From assembly GCF_030530635.1 (NCBI RefSeq), contig NZ_JAUMUL010000001.1, positions 108,342-172,341 of the forward strand: a stretch of 64,000 bases of DNA. The letters are read 5' to 3'. This stretch comes from Actinomyces sp. Its GTDB lineage: Bacteria; Actinomycetota; Actinomycetes; Actinomycetales; Actinomycetaceae. Shown in pieces: positions 1 to 8,831 of the stretch. A model generated the notes under the pieces. The model made no database searches, was not told where the DNA came from, and saw only the letters and a program-made list of their open reading frames with translations. The translations under genes were made by a program, and so were the position numbers. Within the stretch, counting starts at the first letter, position 1, and each line of letters begins with the position of its first letter.

Positions 1-39
1 CCCCGGTCACGGGGAGTCACCGACAGGAGCGCACACGGA

Positions 40-1311
40 ATGCTGGAACGCTTCGTATCCGTGGTCGGCGGGGCCACCCTGCCCTTTCTGCTGTACGCCG
101 CCCTGACCGTGCTACTGGCGCCGCCCGTCGTCGAGGGGTGGTCACGCTCAAGCCGCTGGCGATTGGCCTGCGCACTTCTCGGCACCGGGGCCGCGCTGGT
201 CTTCGCCGGCCTGCGGGCATTTGCAGTCATCGACCGGCGCACCGTGGTGAATATCCCCACGCTCATCGCGTGCGTGGCCGTCGACGCCGCGCTGATCATC
301 GTGCTCCTCCTGCACTCGCGCCGTCGCACGTGGGGGGTGGACGGTTCACTCGGCTCGGTGGCGCAGGTGGTTGCCTGCCTGGCGATTGCCTTGGCATTCT
401 TCCGCGCCGTCCCGGAGATCGTGCTGCAGCTCACGGCCTTCATCGAGCCGGGCGAGGAGATCGTGTCCTCCGAGATGCTGCTGCGCCTACTGGGTTTCAT
501 CGGTGGGTGGGCGGCAGTGGCCCTACTCGCCTTCATCTACTGCCGCACCGCCCGGCGTACTCCGGTGCGGCCCACTCGCCTGACCCTCCTGGCCTTCATC
601 ATCGCCTTCGCTGCGATGCACCTGATACAGCTGGCCCGAGTACTGCAGTCGGCGCACCTGATTCGCCTGGGTGGGACGGCCTTCCGGATCATGACCTGGG
701 CCACCAACAACGCCGGCGGTGTCATCCTGCTGATGGCCGCCGCGGTGTGGCTGGTGCCCATGGCAATCACCCTGGTGAGGGTGCTCGGGCCCACTCCGGG
801 GCAGGCCAATCCGGCGCGCACCCGAGCCCTGCGTGCCGAGCGTCGTCGCTCCCGCCGGTGGGTGCTCGCCTCGGGTCTCGGCTTCGCGGCGTTGGTGACC
901 ACTCGCACCGTGGCGGTGGCGAAGGTCAATGAGGTCCCCACCCTTTCCGATCCGGAGCCCTATGAGTTGACCGCCGATGCCGCCGTGGTATCCGCGAGCA
1001 CTCTGGCCGACGGACACCTGCACCGTTTCGCCTACACGGCCGCCGCCGGCACCGAAATCCGCTTCATCATGATCCTGAAGAACGGCGGCGCCTACGGGGT
1101 GGGTCTGGACGCCTGCGAGTCCTGCGGGCCGGCCGGCTACTTCGAGGCCGACGGCAAGATCATCTGCAAGCGCTGCGACGTCGCCATCAATCCGGCCACC
1201 ATCGGATTCAAGGGTGGCTGTAATCCGATCCCCATTGATTTCACGGTTGCCGACGGCGCCGTCACCGTGCCGCTGTCCACCTTGGAGGAGCGCGCGGAGG
1301 TGTTTGCCTGA
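40..1311 (+). CDS. DUF2318 Fe-S-containing-type membrane protein of an Fls-like iron ABC system
   Basis: A 423-aa polytopic protein with about eight hydrophobic segments over residues 1-290, followed by an extracytoplasmic C-terminal DUF2318 domain. That domain shows paired cysteines CESC (C359, C362) and CKRC (C376, C379) plus C394 in GGCNPI, which could bind a metal or Fe-S centre. The ATG has AGGAG at 25-29, ten bases upstream, and the stop is one base before the next gene. DUF2318 proteins sit next to FTR1/P19 and two FtsX-like permeases in the Campylobacter Cj1658-1665 and fetMP-fls loci, and the same order follows here. FTR1 and P19 would lie before the window, which I cannot see. The role in iron handling is inferred from synteny. 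Confidence 0.8.
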   Translation: MLERFVSVVGGATLPFLLYAALTVLLAPPVVEGWSRSSRWRLACALLGTGAALVFAGLRAFAVIDRRTVVNIPTLIACVAVDAALIIVLLLHSRRRTWGVDGSLGSVAQVVACLAIALAFFRAVPEIVLQLTAFIEPGEEIVSSEMLLRLLGFIGGWAAVALLAFIYCRTARRTPVRPTRLTLLAFIIAFAAMHLIQLARVLQSAHLIRLGGTAFRIMTWATNNAGGVILLMAAAVWLVPMAITLVRVLGPTPGQANPARTRALRAERRRSRRWVLASGLGFAALVTTRTVAVAKVNEVPTLSDPEPYELTADAAVVSASTLADGHLHRFAYTAAAGTEIRFIMILKNGGAYGVGLDACESCGPAGYFEADGKIICKRCDVAINPATIGFKGGCNPIPIDFTVADGAVTVPLSTLEERAEVFA

Positions 1312-1312
1312 G

Positions 1313-2602
1313 ATGTTCTTCGTCCACCTGCTGCACCGCTCCTTCACGCGCCAGTTGTGGCGGCGGTCTCTGATCGCCCTGACCGTGGCGCTATGCGCGT
1401 CGATATCTGTGGCTATGCTCGGCGTGGTGCTCGACGTGGGCGATAAGCTGAATGCCGAGCTGACCGCCTACGGCTCCAATATCGTGGTCCGCCCCAAGGC
1501 CGACGCCGTGGTGTCCGGACTGTACGAGACCGAGGAGGACGCCGAGGCGACCGCCTTCATCGATGAGGACGAGGTGCCCGGTATCAAGACGATCTTCTGG
1601 GCCTACAACATCGTGGACTTCGCCGCCAGGCTCACCGGTCGCGTCGACGTGTCCTCCGATGGCGGCCGCGCCCCCGACCTGGCGGTCACCGGCACCTGGT
1701 TCGACAAGGAGCTGGATCTGTCCACGGGGCAGACCACTACCGCCGGGGTGACCACGTTGCGCTCGTGGTGGACGTTGGAGGGGAGCTGGCCCGACGACGA
1801 GGCCGACGAGGCGGTCGTCGGCGCCACGCTGGCGGGGCGTCTGGGTGTCACCGCCGGCGACACCCTCACCTTGTCGACCGGAACCGGTGAACGGAGCCTT
1901 ACCGTCACCGGTGTGTACACCTCCGGCGATGATGATGACGGCTCCCTGTACGCCCCGCTGGCAGTCGTCCAGGAGCTCACCGGCCACGTCGGCCAGGTCG
2001 ATCAGGTCGAGGTCAAGGCCCTGACCACCCCGGAGAATGACCTGTCGCGCAAGGCCGCCCGTAACCCGAATGTGTTGTCCGCCGCCGAGTGGGAGACCTG
2101 GTACTGCACCGCATACGCTTCCTCCATCACGTACCAGATCGAGGAGGTCATGCCCGGTGCGGTCGCCAAGCAGGTGCGTCAGGTCGCCGCCGTCGAGGGC
2201 AAGGTGCTGGAGAAGACCCAGGCGCTGATGATCCTCATGACCGCTCTCAGTCTGGTGGCCGCGGTCTTGGCGGTCGCCTCCCTGACCAGGGCCTCACTGG
2301 TGGAGCGCACGAGCGAGTTCGCTCTGCTCAAGGCCGTGGGCGCCTCCTCCGCGTCGCTCAACCGACTGATACTGGCCGAGACCGGCGTCATCGGGGTGGT
2401 GGGTACGGCGGTCGGGGCCTTGGCCGGCTCCGGTATCGCCCAGCTGATCGGGCAGGTGGTATTCGGTTCGGCGATCACCATGCGTCCCATGGTGTATGTG
2501 CTGGTGGCGGTGCTGGTGGCGCTGGTGCTACTGAGCGCCACCGCCTCCTCAATGCGCGCCATCTTGCGGATTCAGCCCGCGACCGCCCTGCACAGGCGGT
2601 GA
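1313..2602 (+). CDS. FtsX/MacB-like ABC transporter permease (first of pair)
   Basis: A 429-aa permease. The ATG at 1313 lies one base after the stop of the DUF2318 gene, and the protein starts MFFVHLLHRSF. It has an N-terminal membrane segment (about residues 20-42), a MacB-like extracytoplasmic domain of about 250 residues, then three C-terminal membrane segments with the FtsX-like pattern (LVERTSEFALLKAVGAS, an EFALLKA-type coupling helix). This matches the Cj1661/Cj1662 permeases of the P19-linked iron system. An upstream in-frame start at 1214 exists but would overlap the previous gene by about 100 bases and lacks support. Confidence 0.85.
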   Translation: MFFVHLLHRSFTRQLWRRSLIALTVALCASISVAMLGVVLDVGDKLNAELTAYGSNIVVRPKADAVVSGLYETEEDAEATAFIDEDEVPGIKTIFWAYNIVDFAARLTGRVDVSSDGGRAPDLAVTGTWFDKELDLSTGQTTTAGVTTLRSWWTLEGSWPDDEADEAVVGATLAGRLGVTAGDTLTLSTGTGERSLTVTGVYTSGDDDDGSLYAPLAVVQELTGHVGQVDQVEVKALTTPENDLSRKAARNPNVLSAAEWETWYCTAYASSITYQIEEVMPGAVAKQVRQVAAVEGKVLEKTQALMILMTALSLVAAVLAVASLTRASLVERTSEFALLKAVGASSASLNRLILAETGVIGVVGTAVGALAGSGIAQLIGQVVFGSAITMRPMVYVLVAVLVALVLLSATASSMRAILRIQPATALHRR

Positions 2603-2608
2603 TCGGCG

Positions 2609-3964
2609 ATGACTGACCGCTCCCGCGCGAAGCATCCCATGACCAACCGGGGCATGTTCGCCACCATGCTCATCGGCGCCCTGCTCCGACGCCGCTCGCG
2701 GGCTCTTGCCGCGATCGGATCCTCCGTGGTGGGTGCGGCCACCCTGTTCTGCTTGGCGGCCATCTGCCTGGCGGTACCCGCCCAGATGAGCGCGGAGATG
2801 CGCCAGTACGGCGCCAATCTCATAGTGATGCCCGTCGATGCGGGTGCGGGTTCAGTCGCCGGCGGCTCCGCGTCGGTGGACGCCCTCACCGGCTCGGCCC
2901 CTGCGGAGTCCGATGCCGCCGGGACGCGGACCTCACGCATCACCGATGCCGACCTGGGCGTCGTGGACACCGCCGTGGCCGCCGCCACCGGCACCACCGC
3001 CGATCGACTGGCCACCGCCGCCTACCGCTATGAGACCATTCGCATCAACCGCTCCCCGTATCTGCTGGCCGGAATCGACGTCGACGCCGTGCGCGCCCTG
3101 AACGGGCACTGGGAAATCGAGGGCGACTGGCCCCGTGAGGGGCAGGTACTTGTGGGCATGAACGTGGCCGAGGCCGCCGGCCTGGGGGTGGGCTCAACCG
3201 TTAACGCCGAGTACCTCTCCAGTGACAACCTCGCTCCGGTCGGTGACTTGGACGACGCCGCGGCTGCTGGCACGGCGGTCACCGCCGACCCGGCCAAGGA
3301 GGATGAGGAGGCGGCGGGGCGGGCCCAGTGGCGGGTGTCCGGCCTGGTCGACACCGGCGGCGAGGAGGATGACATCGTCTATGTTCCCAAAGCCGCGATT
3401 GAGTCGCTGACCGGGACCTTAGACGCCGGCTACGACGTGGTGGAGTTCTCCGTGGATACTGCGGTGGCCGGTACGGGCGAGGTCGCCGCGGCCGTCGCCG
3501 AGTCCGAGGCCTCCGAGCGCGTCGTCGCGCGGCCCGTCTCCAAGATCTCCAGCGGCGACACTCGCATCATTACCATGCTCAACACGCTGTTCTGGGTAGT
3601 GGCGGTGGTGGTGCTCGGTCTGACCCTCGTGGGCGTGTCCACCACCATGACCGTGGTCGTCGCCGAGCGGCGTAAAGAGATCGGTCTGCGTAAGGCGCTG
3701 GGCGCCTCCAGCCGGTCCATTGCCGCCGAGTTCTTCGCGGAGGCCGCGCTGCTGGGGCTTATCGGCGGACTGATCGGCACCGCCATCGGTTACGGGCTGG
3801 CCGTCGGTGTCGGCCTGGGCGTATTCGACCGGCCCATAGCCTTCAGCTGGTGGTTGGCTACGGCCTCCGTCGCACTCACGACGCTGGTGGCCGTCATAGC
3901 CTCATACTCGCCGGTGCGCCGCGCCTCGCGCATCGACCCCGCGCTGGTACTCAGGGAGGAATGA
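2609..3964 (+). CDS. FtsX/MacB-like ABC transporter permease (second of pair)
   Basis: A 451-aa paralogue of the preceding permease with the same architecture: an N-terminal membrane anchor near residues 30-55, a large extracytoplasmic domain, and three C-terminal membrane segments preceded by the coupling motif ERRKEIGLRKALGAS. It starts six bases after the upstream stop and ends one base before the ATPase ATG, so it is part of a tight operon. An alternative ATG at 2639 would shorten it by ten residues. It presumably forms a heterodimer with the preceding permease. Confidence 0.85.
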   Translation: MTDRSRAKHPMTNRGMFATMLIGALLRRRSRALAAIGSSVVGAATLFCLAAICLAVPAQMSAEMRQYGANLIVMPVDAGAGSVAGGSASVDALTGSAPAESDAAGTRTSRITDADLGVVDTAVAAATGTTADRLATAAYRYETIRINRSPYLLAGIDVDAVRALNGHWEIEGDWPREGQVLVGMNVAEAAGLGVGSTVNAEYLSSDNLAPVGDLDDAAAAGTAVTADPAKEDEEAAGRAQWRVSGLVDTGGEEDDIVYVPKAAIESLTGTLDAGYDVVEFSVDTAVAGTGEVAAAVAESEASERVVARPVSKISSGDTRIITMLNTLFWVVAVVVLGLTLVGVSTTMTVVVAERRKEIGLRKALGASSRSIAAEFFAEAALLGLIGGLIGTAIGYGLAVGVGLGVFDRPIAFSWWLATASVALTTLVAVIASYSPVRRASRIDPALVLREE

Positions 3965-3965
3965 A

Positions 3966-4736
3966 ATGACCGACACGATCGCCGAGCCGCGGACCGGTTC
4001 CCCTGCCGACGTCGACGACGTACTACTCGAACTGCGGCACGTGTCCAAGATCTACGGCGACCTCCACGCCGTCGACGATCTCAGCCTGACGGTGCCGCGT
4101 GGGCAGTGGCTGTCCGTGGTCGGCTCCTCCGGCTCTGGCAAGACCACCTTGATGAACATCATTGGCTGCATGGACACCCCCACCCGCGGTTCGGTGCTCC
4201 TGGGCGGGCGCGAACTGGGTCGGCTCAACGCCGCCCAGCTGACCGACATCCGCAAGCATGTGATCGGCCTGGTCTTTCAACAGTTTCACCTCATTGCGCA
4301 CCTGAGCGCCATTGAGAACGTGATGGTCGCCCAGTACTACCACTCCATGACCGACCGGGAGGAGGCGCTGGCGGCCCTGGACAACGTCGGCCTGGCCGAC
4401 CGCGCCCACCACCTGCCTTCGCAGCTGTCCGGTGGTGAGCAGCAGCGTGTGTGCATTGCTCGGGCACTGATCAACCATCCTCAACTGGTGCTCGCCGACG
4501 AGCCTACCGGCAACCTGGACGAGGCCAACGAGCAACTGGTCCTGGATATATTCTCCCGCCTGCACGAGGCCGGCACCACCCTGATCGTGGTCACCCACGA
4601 CGCCCACGTGGCCTCCTGCGGGCAACGGCAGATCCTGCTCAACCACGGACGACTGGTAGGGGAGAAGCTCAACACCCCGGGTGTGGCACACCGGGACCGT
4701 GACATGCTCGACTTCGGGCAGGAGGAACCCGCATGA
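3966..4736 (+). CDS. ABC transporter ATP-binding protein (MacB/LolD-like)
   Basis: A 256-aa ATPase with Walker A GSSGSGKTT (about residues 53-61), Q-loop in VFQQFHLI, signature LSGGEQQRVCIARAL, Walker B LVLADEPTG and the switch histidine in VVTHDAH. The signature and the linkage to FtsX-like permeases place it in the MacB/LolD subfamily, whose members power extracytoplasmic work rather than classical import. It overlaps the following lipoprotein gene by four bases (ATGA), which suggests translational coupling. Confidence 0.9.
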   Translation: MTDTIAEPRTGSPADVDDVLLELRHVSKIYGDLHAVDDLSLTVPRGQWLSVVGSSGSGKTTLMNIIGCMDTPTRGSVLLGGRELGRLNAAQLTDIRKHVIGLVFQQFHLIAHLSAIENVMVAQYYHSMTDREEALAALDNVGLADRAHHLPSQLSGGEQQRVCIARALINHPQLVLADEPTGNLDEANEQLVLDIFSRLHEAGTTLIVVTHDAHVASCGQRQILLNHGRLVGEKLNTPGVAHRDRDMLDFGQEEPA

Positions 4737-5293
4737 ATCGACTTCAGTCCGTTCCACACCCGCACACGCCGCCGACCACTGCGGCCCGCCGGGCACTGGC
4801 GGCCGCCGGAGCGGTGCTGGCTGTCTCCCCACTGGCGGGCTGCGGCGGCGGAGAGGCTGTGCCCGCTCAGGACGACTACGCCGGACGCGCCCAGACCCAC
4901 AATCCGACGGCCCTGGCCACCGCCTCCGTGGAGGCTCCCGTCGGCTCCGCCACGCCCACCGGCGGGCCGTACGCGGATGGGGAGTACACCGCCAGCGAGT
5001 CCTACGGGGTGGTCGACGGGGTCGTGGAGGAGGACTCCATCGACGTCACCGTTAGTCTCAAGGGCGGCTTCATCACCGACGTGTCGGTTACCGGTCATGC
5101 CCTGACCGGCACCTCCAAGAACTACATCGCGGGATTCGTGGAGGAGATCGGTGACGCGGTGGTCGGCCGCAGCATTGAGGACGCCCACGTGACCGCCCTG
5201 GCCGGTGCCTCTAAGACCTCGGCGGCCTTCAACGAAGCCGTCGACGCCATCGCTGCGCAGGCCGCCTCTACCTCTCCCACCTCCGCGCCCTGA
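4733..5293 (+). CDS. Lipoprotein with FMN-binding-like domain
   Basis: A 186-aa protein with a lipobox-like LAGC at about residues 33-36 after a hydrophobic stretch, so a lipidated extracytoplasmic protein. Residues 90-175 resemble the FMN-binding domain: YADGEYTASESYGVVDG, then a GFITDVSV strand, then LAGASKTSAAFNEAVDAI. The last block aligns with the SGATxTS flavinylation motif but has Ala for the first Ser and Ser for the modified Thr, so covalent FMN is uncertain. It closes the Fls-like operon and could hand electrons to the extracytoplasmic side, for example to reduce iron. That role is an inference. Confidence 0.7.
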   Translation: MNRLQSVPHPHTPPTTAARRALAAAGAVLAVSPLAGCGGGEAVPAQDDYAGRAQTHNPTALATASVEAPVGSATPTGGPYADGEYTASESYGVVDGVVEEDSIDVTVSLKGGFITDVSVTGHALTGTSKNYIAGFVEEIGDAVVGRSIEDAHVTALAGASKTSAAFNEAVDAIAAQAASTSPTSAP

Positions 5294-5380
5294 CCGTGCG
5301 GGATCCGTCAGTGCCGGCGGCCGACTCACTGTCCGTGAAGCGCCATGGGCAAGGGCCGAATCGCCGGTTAGGCTGGGGCC

Positions 5381-5854
5381 ATGCCGCAGTTCGGATCAGC
5401 CAGCGCCGCCGACGCCCCCGCCGCCCCGGCGCCGGTCGACGTCGACCGCATCATGGACTGCGTGCGCCGTCTGGGGCTGCGTTTCTTCCTCGACGATGAG
5501 GGCGATATCGGGATCCCTTGGCGCTACGTCACCGTACATGCCATCTTCCAGGGTGAACGCGCCCTGCAGCTGCGTGGTGTCTGGCATCGTATAGCAGACA
5601 CCGAGCATCTGGTCGATCTACGGCGCCTGGCGGAGGACTGGAACTCCACCCGTATCGGACCGAAGGCTTACCTGACGATCGCCGACGGCGGAGTGGTGCG
5701 TCTGCACGGGGAGGTCACCTACCCGCTGGGTGCCGGTATGACCGACGCCCAGCTGGAGGACTTCATATTCACCGGCTGCCGCCTGATCGTCGCCCTCATG
5801 CGGGAGGCGGAGGACGTCTTCCCCGATCCCATCCGCGGAAGACTCGATCCGTGA
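5381..5854 (+). CDS. YbjN domain-containing protein
   Basis: A 157-aa soluble protein with a YbjN-type fold pattern: an N-terminal helix MDCVRRLGLRF, the strand pair around GIPWRYVTVHAIF, and the helix LRRLAEDWNSTRIGPKAYL. YbjN proteins are of unsettled function; in actinobacteria they are often found as tandem pairs near metabolic genes. The ATG at 5381 follows GGCTGGGGCC. It overlaps the next YbjN gene by four bases (GTGA). Confidence 0.75.
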   Translation: MPQFGSASAADAPAAPAPVDVDRIMDCVRRLGLRFFLDDEGDIGIPWRYVTVHAIFQGERALQLRGVWHRIADTEHLVDLRRLAEDWNSTRIGPKAYLTIADGGVVRLHGEVTYPLGAGMTDAQLEDFIFTGCRLIVALMREAEDVFPDPIRGRLDP

Positions 5855-6546
5855 GCCGCCGCCCGGGTCGGCGGTGGACCGATTTCATCGCCCGACTGTT
5901 CGCCAAGTCGTGGGAGCCGCGTGTCCCCGGCGGCCAGGAGGCTTCGGCAGGTGGTGACCAGGCACGAGACGGCGGCCGTCGGCTGCGGCGGCCCAGGCCG
6001 GTGGAGCTGTCAGATTTCGACATCGACTACCCGGAGCGGTCTGTTGCCGATCCGGATTGGGCGGAGTCGATTTCACCGGATGGCGGCCACTTCGCCGCAC
6101 CCACCCGCCCGGACGGTGAACTGACCGCTCCGTTGACGCTTGACCGGATTGAGGCCATGCTCACCGGCCCCATGGGCTATGCGGTGCGCCGTCACCGCGA
6201 TGCGGATCACGTCTGCCTGCTGGGCACCTGGGACGGTTACCCATTCGTCATCGAGATCCCCGAGGGGCACGAGGACTGGCTGCTGGTCTCCGGTGATTGG
6301 GACAAGCCGGCTCCCGGAGGTGAGCGTGATGAGCTGGCCGCCTCCGTCAACGACTGGAATCGCGACAAGTACTTCCCGACCGTCGCCCTGGTGGACACCC
6401 CGGCCGGCCCCTTGGTGCGCGCCACCTATCTGGTGGGGATGCGGCCCGGCGTGACCGACGCCCAGTTGCGGCTGCATCTGGATACGGCCCTGTCCGCCTG
6501 CACCCAGGCGCTCAGCCAGATCGGGCCCCTGCTGCCCGAGCTATGA
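5851..6546 (+). CDS. YbjN domain-containing protein (second, longer copy)
   Basis: A 231-aa protein starting at a GTG that overlaps the stop of the preceding YbjN gene. After a basic, variable N-terminus of about 75 residues, the YbjN core runs from LTLDRIEAMLTG to the C-terminus and contains the same VNDWNRDKYFPTVALVDT block as its neighbour (AEDWNSTRIGPKAYLTIAD). The pair probably arose by duplication. It overlaps miaA by four bases, so the three genes are likely co-transcribed. Confidence 0.75.
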   Translation: MSRRPGRRWTDFIARLFAKSWEPRVPGGQEASAGGDQARDGGRRLRRPRPVELSDFDIDYPERSVADPDWAESISPDGGHFAAPTRPDGELTAPLTLDRIEAMLTGPMGYAVRRHRDADHVCLLGTWDGYPFVIEIPEGHEDWLLVSGDWDKPAPGGERDELAASVNDWNRDKYFPTVALVDTPAGPLVRATYLVGMRPGVTDAQLRLHLDTALSACTQALSQIGPLLPEL

Positions 6547-7604
6547 GCGCGGCGCAGCAGTTCGGGGGTGTCGGCCCCCGATCCGGGGGGATGAGGACGA
6601 CACCGGAGCAGGTCGTATCGCCGTCGGGGAACGGAGTGACCGGGCCGGTGCAGGTGGCCGTGGTCGGTCCCACCGCCGCGGGCAAGTCCGAACTCGCTCT
6701 GGACTTGGCCGACGCCCTGGGCGGCCGGGCCGAAATGGTTAATGCCGACGCCTTCCAGCTATACCGGGGCATGGATATCGGGACCGCCAAGCTCGCCGTC
6801 TTGGAGCGGCGCGGTTACCCCCACCACCAACTCGACGTGCTGGATGTGCACCAGGAGGCGAACGTAGCCTCCTACCAGCACCATGCCCGTGCCGACCTGC
6901 GAGCCATCGGCTCCCGCGGCAATCGGGCATTCATCGTGGGCGGCTCCGGACTGTACGTACGCGCCGTCACCGACGCCCTGGACTTCCCCGGCACGGATCC
7001 AGACCTGCGCGCCGCCTTGGACTCTCGCGCGCAACGGGAGGGCACTGCCGCACTGTGGGAGGAGTTGCGGCGCGTGGACCCCGTCGCCGCTGAACGCATT
7101 GACACCGCGAACACGCGCCGTATCGTGCGGGCCCTGGAGGTGGTTGAACTCACCGGCCGCCCCTTCTCCGCCTCGCTGCCCCGCTACGCCGACCTGACCC
7201 CCACCGTGCACCTAGCGCTGCGCTGGGACCGCGCCGTCTTGGACGAACGTATCGGGGCTCGCGCCGAGGCCATGTTTGCCTCCGGATTATTGGAGGAGAC
7301 CGAGTTGCTCCTGGCTCGCGGCCTGCGGGAGGGGCCAACCGCTCCGCGTGCCATCGGCTATGCCCAGGCCATGGCCGTCCTCGACGGGCGCCTAACGGTG
7401 CCGGAGGCGATTGCCGACACTGCCGCCGCTACCCGCAAACTGGCCTCCCGGCAGCTCAAGTGGTTTCGCCGCGACCCGCGTGTGCACTGGCTCGACGCCG
7501 CAGCCTCCGACTCCGGCTGGGCGCCGGGGGAGCGCCGACGCGTGGTCGAGCAGGCCGCCCGACTGGTGCGGGCGGCCGACCGGCACGGACCAGCGGGACC
7601 GTGA
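6543..7604 (+). CDS. miaA: tRNA dimethylallyltransferase MiaA
   Basis: A 353-aa enzyme that adds dimethylallyl to A37 of tRNAs reading UNN codons. The P-loop GPTAAGKSEL is at about residues 43-52, with the family blocks NADAFQLYRGMDIGTAK, YPHHQLDVLD and FIVGGSGLYVRAV. The C-terminus has RKLASRQLKWFRRDPRVHW. The annotated ATG overlaps the YbjN stop; about 37 residues precede the conserved core, so an internal start near 6650 is possible. In many actinobacteria miaA is followed directly by dapF, as here. Confidence 0.95.
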   Translation: MSAAQQFGGVGPRSGGMRTTPEQVVSPSGNGVTGPVQVAVVGPTAAGKSELALDLADALGGRAEMVNADAFQLYRGMDIGTAKLAVLERRGYPHHQLDVLDVHQEANVASYQHHARADLRAIGSRGNRAFIVGGSGLYVRAVTDALDFPGTDPDLRAALDSRAQREGTAALWEELRRVDPVAAERIDTANTRRIVRALEVVELTGRPFSASLPRYADLTPTVHLALRWDRAVLDERIGARAEAMFASGLLEETELLLARGLREGPTAPRAIGYAQAMAVLDGRLTVPEAIADTAAATRKLASRQLKWFRRDPRVHWLDAAASDSGWAPGERRRVVEQAARLVRAADRHGPAGP

Positions 7605-7652
7605 CCACCTCGGTTAGACATCGGCTGGGCGAATAGGCAATAGGGTGGCCCC

Positions 7653-8618
7653 ATGACCATCGCCCCCGGCCTGGCCGGCCGTACCCTCATCAAGGGCCAC
7701 GCCGCCGGTAATGACTTTCTGCTGTTGATCGACGCCGAACGGGCCACCGCCGTCACCGCCGGTGAGGTCGCCGCCGTCTGCGACCGGCGTACGGGCCTGG
7801 GGGCCGATGGCCTGGTGCGATTGACCCGAACCGCCGCTCTGCCCGGCACCGAGCACTTCCGGGCCACCGTCCCCGAGGCCGAGTGGTTCCTGGACTACTA
7901 CCAGTCCGACGGCGCCCCGGTAGTCGGCGCGGGTGCGGCCTACGGCGCCGCCTGCCTGGTGCTGGCCGCCGTCCTGGACGCGGAGGGTCTCGAGCCGCTC
8001 ACCGACGGCGCCTCGACCACGATCGGCACACGTGGCGGCGCCCGCACCGTCACCCGCCTGGGTGGACTGTGGGCCGTGGACGTCGGGCGGGCCCGGCGGG
8101 CCGAGCTGGATGGGCCGGCCGCCGATGCGGTCCGCGAGGGTTGGGACACCCTGGTGCGCATCCCCGGGCTTGAGGAGGAGCGGGCGGCTCTCAGCCTGGA
8201 TCTGCCCGGTCGGCATGCCGTTGTAGCTCTGGGCCTTAAGGCGGAGTTCGACGCCGCCGAACTGGGACCAGCCGGTGCAGGACGAACCCCTGTCTACACG
8301 CCCGCGCCGAATGCGGAGACGACCCTGGTGCTGACGGTTCCGCTGGGGGAGCACGCCGATACGGTGACCGGTGAGCGGGTGGGCAGGGCGCGAGTGCGAG
8401 TACTGGCGCCCGACAAGGTCCGGGCCGGTGTCGAGGCCTGCTGCGCCGCGGCGGTGGCCCTGCACGAGTGGAGCGGGGCCGGTGCTCCTGCCGACTACCT
8501 GCTGAGCCCGCCCGGAGGCGAGGTCGGCGTGCATGTGGGCGCCGACCCCCTGGCGCAGGGTGGTGCCCTGCTTGCGACCGCCCCGGTGGAACTGGTCGGT
8601 CGGATCACGCTCATCTGA
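7653..8618 (+). CDS. dapF: DapF-family protein with altered catalytic residues
   Basis: A 321-aa homologue of diaminopimelate epimerase by position after miaA and by KGHAAGNDFLLLID near the N-terminus and CDRRTGLGADGLVRL at about residues 43-57. The catalytic machinery is degraded. Where DapF has the first active-site Cys in a CGNG block after ADGS, this protein reads DGAPVVGAGAAYGAA. The GNPH block reads LPGRHAVVA. The second site (SCGTG) reads ACCAAA, keeping one aligned Cys, and the ERGxGET segment is APDKVRAG. The reading frame is intact with normal local base composition, so the gene is probably maintained. It may be a pseudoenzyme or have a new role. Confidence 0.75.
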   Translation: MTIAPGLAGRTLIKGHAAGNDFLLLIDAERATAVTAGEVAAVCDRRTGLGADGLVRLTRTAALPGTEHFRATVPEAEWFLDYYQSDGAPVVGAGAAYGAACLVLAAVLDAEGLEPLTDGASTTIGTRGGARTVTRLGGLWAVDVGRARRAELDGPAADAVREGWDTLVRIPGLEEERAALSLDLPGRHAVVALGLKAEFDAAELGPAGAGRTPVYTPAPNAETTLVLTVPLGEHADTVTGERVGRARVRVLAPDKVRAGVEACCAAAVALHEWSGAGAPADYLLSPPGGEVGVHVGADPLAQGGALLATAPVELVGRITLI

Positions 8619-8664
8619 GCGGAGCCGGGTACCGCGGCGGCATGACGCGATAATCCTGACAAAT

Positions 8665-8680
8665 GCCTATAAGGATAGGC
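8665..8680. promoter_or_regulatory. Short dyad upstream of clpX
   Basis: GCCTAT-AAGG-ATAGGC is a perfect 6-bp dyad, and a third copy of GCCTAT occurs at about 8696-8701. The sites lie in the 213-base gap between dapF and clpX, roughly 150 bases before the clpX start, where an operator could sit. No match to HAIR (HspR) or CIRCE was seen. Confidence 0.25.
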
Positions 8681-8831
8681 TTCAGTCGCTCTGATGCCTA
8701 TCAACAGGATTCGCTAGGAAGATTCGTATGGACACACCGTCTCAAAGACTATAGCCGTGGCGGTCTGCGCCCCGTAGGCTGGGGCGGTGTCCGTAGCGTA
8801 CGGGCACACCCGAAAACGGGAGGGAATCCAC

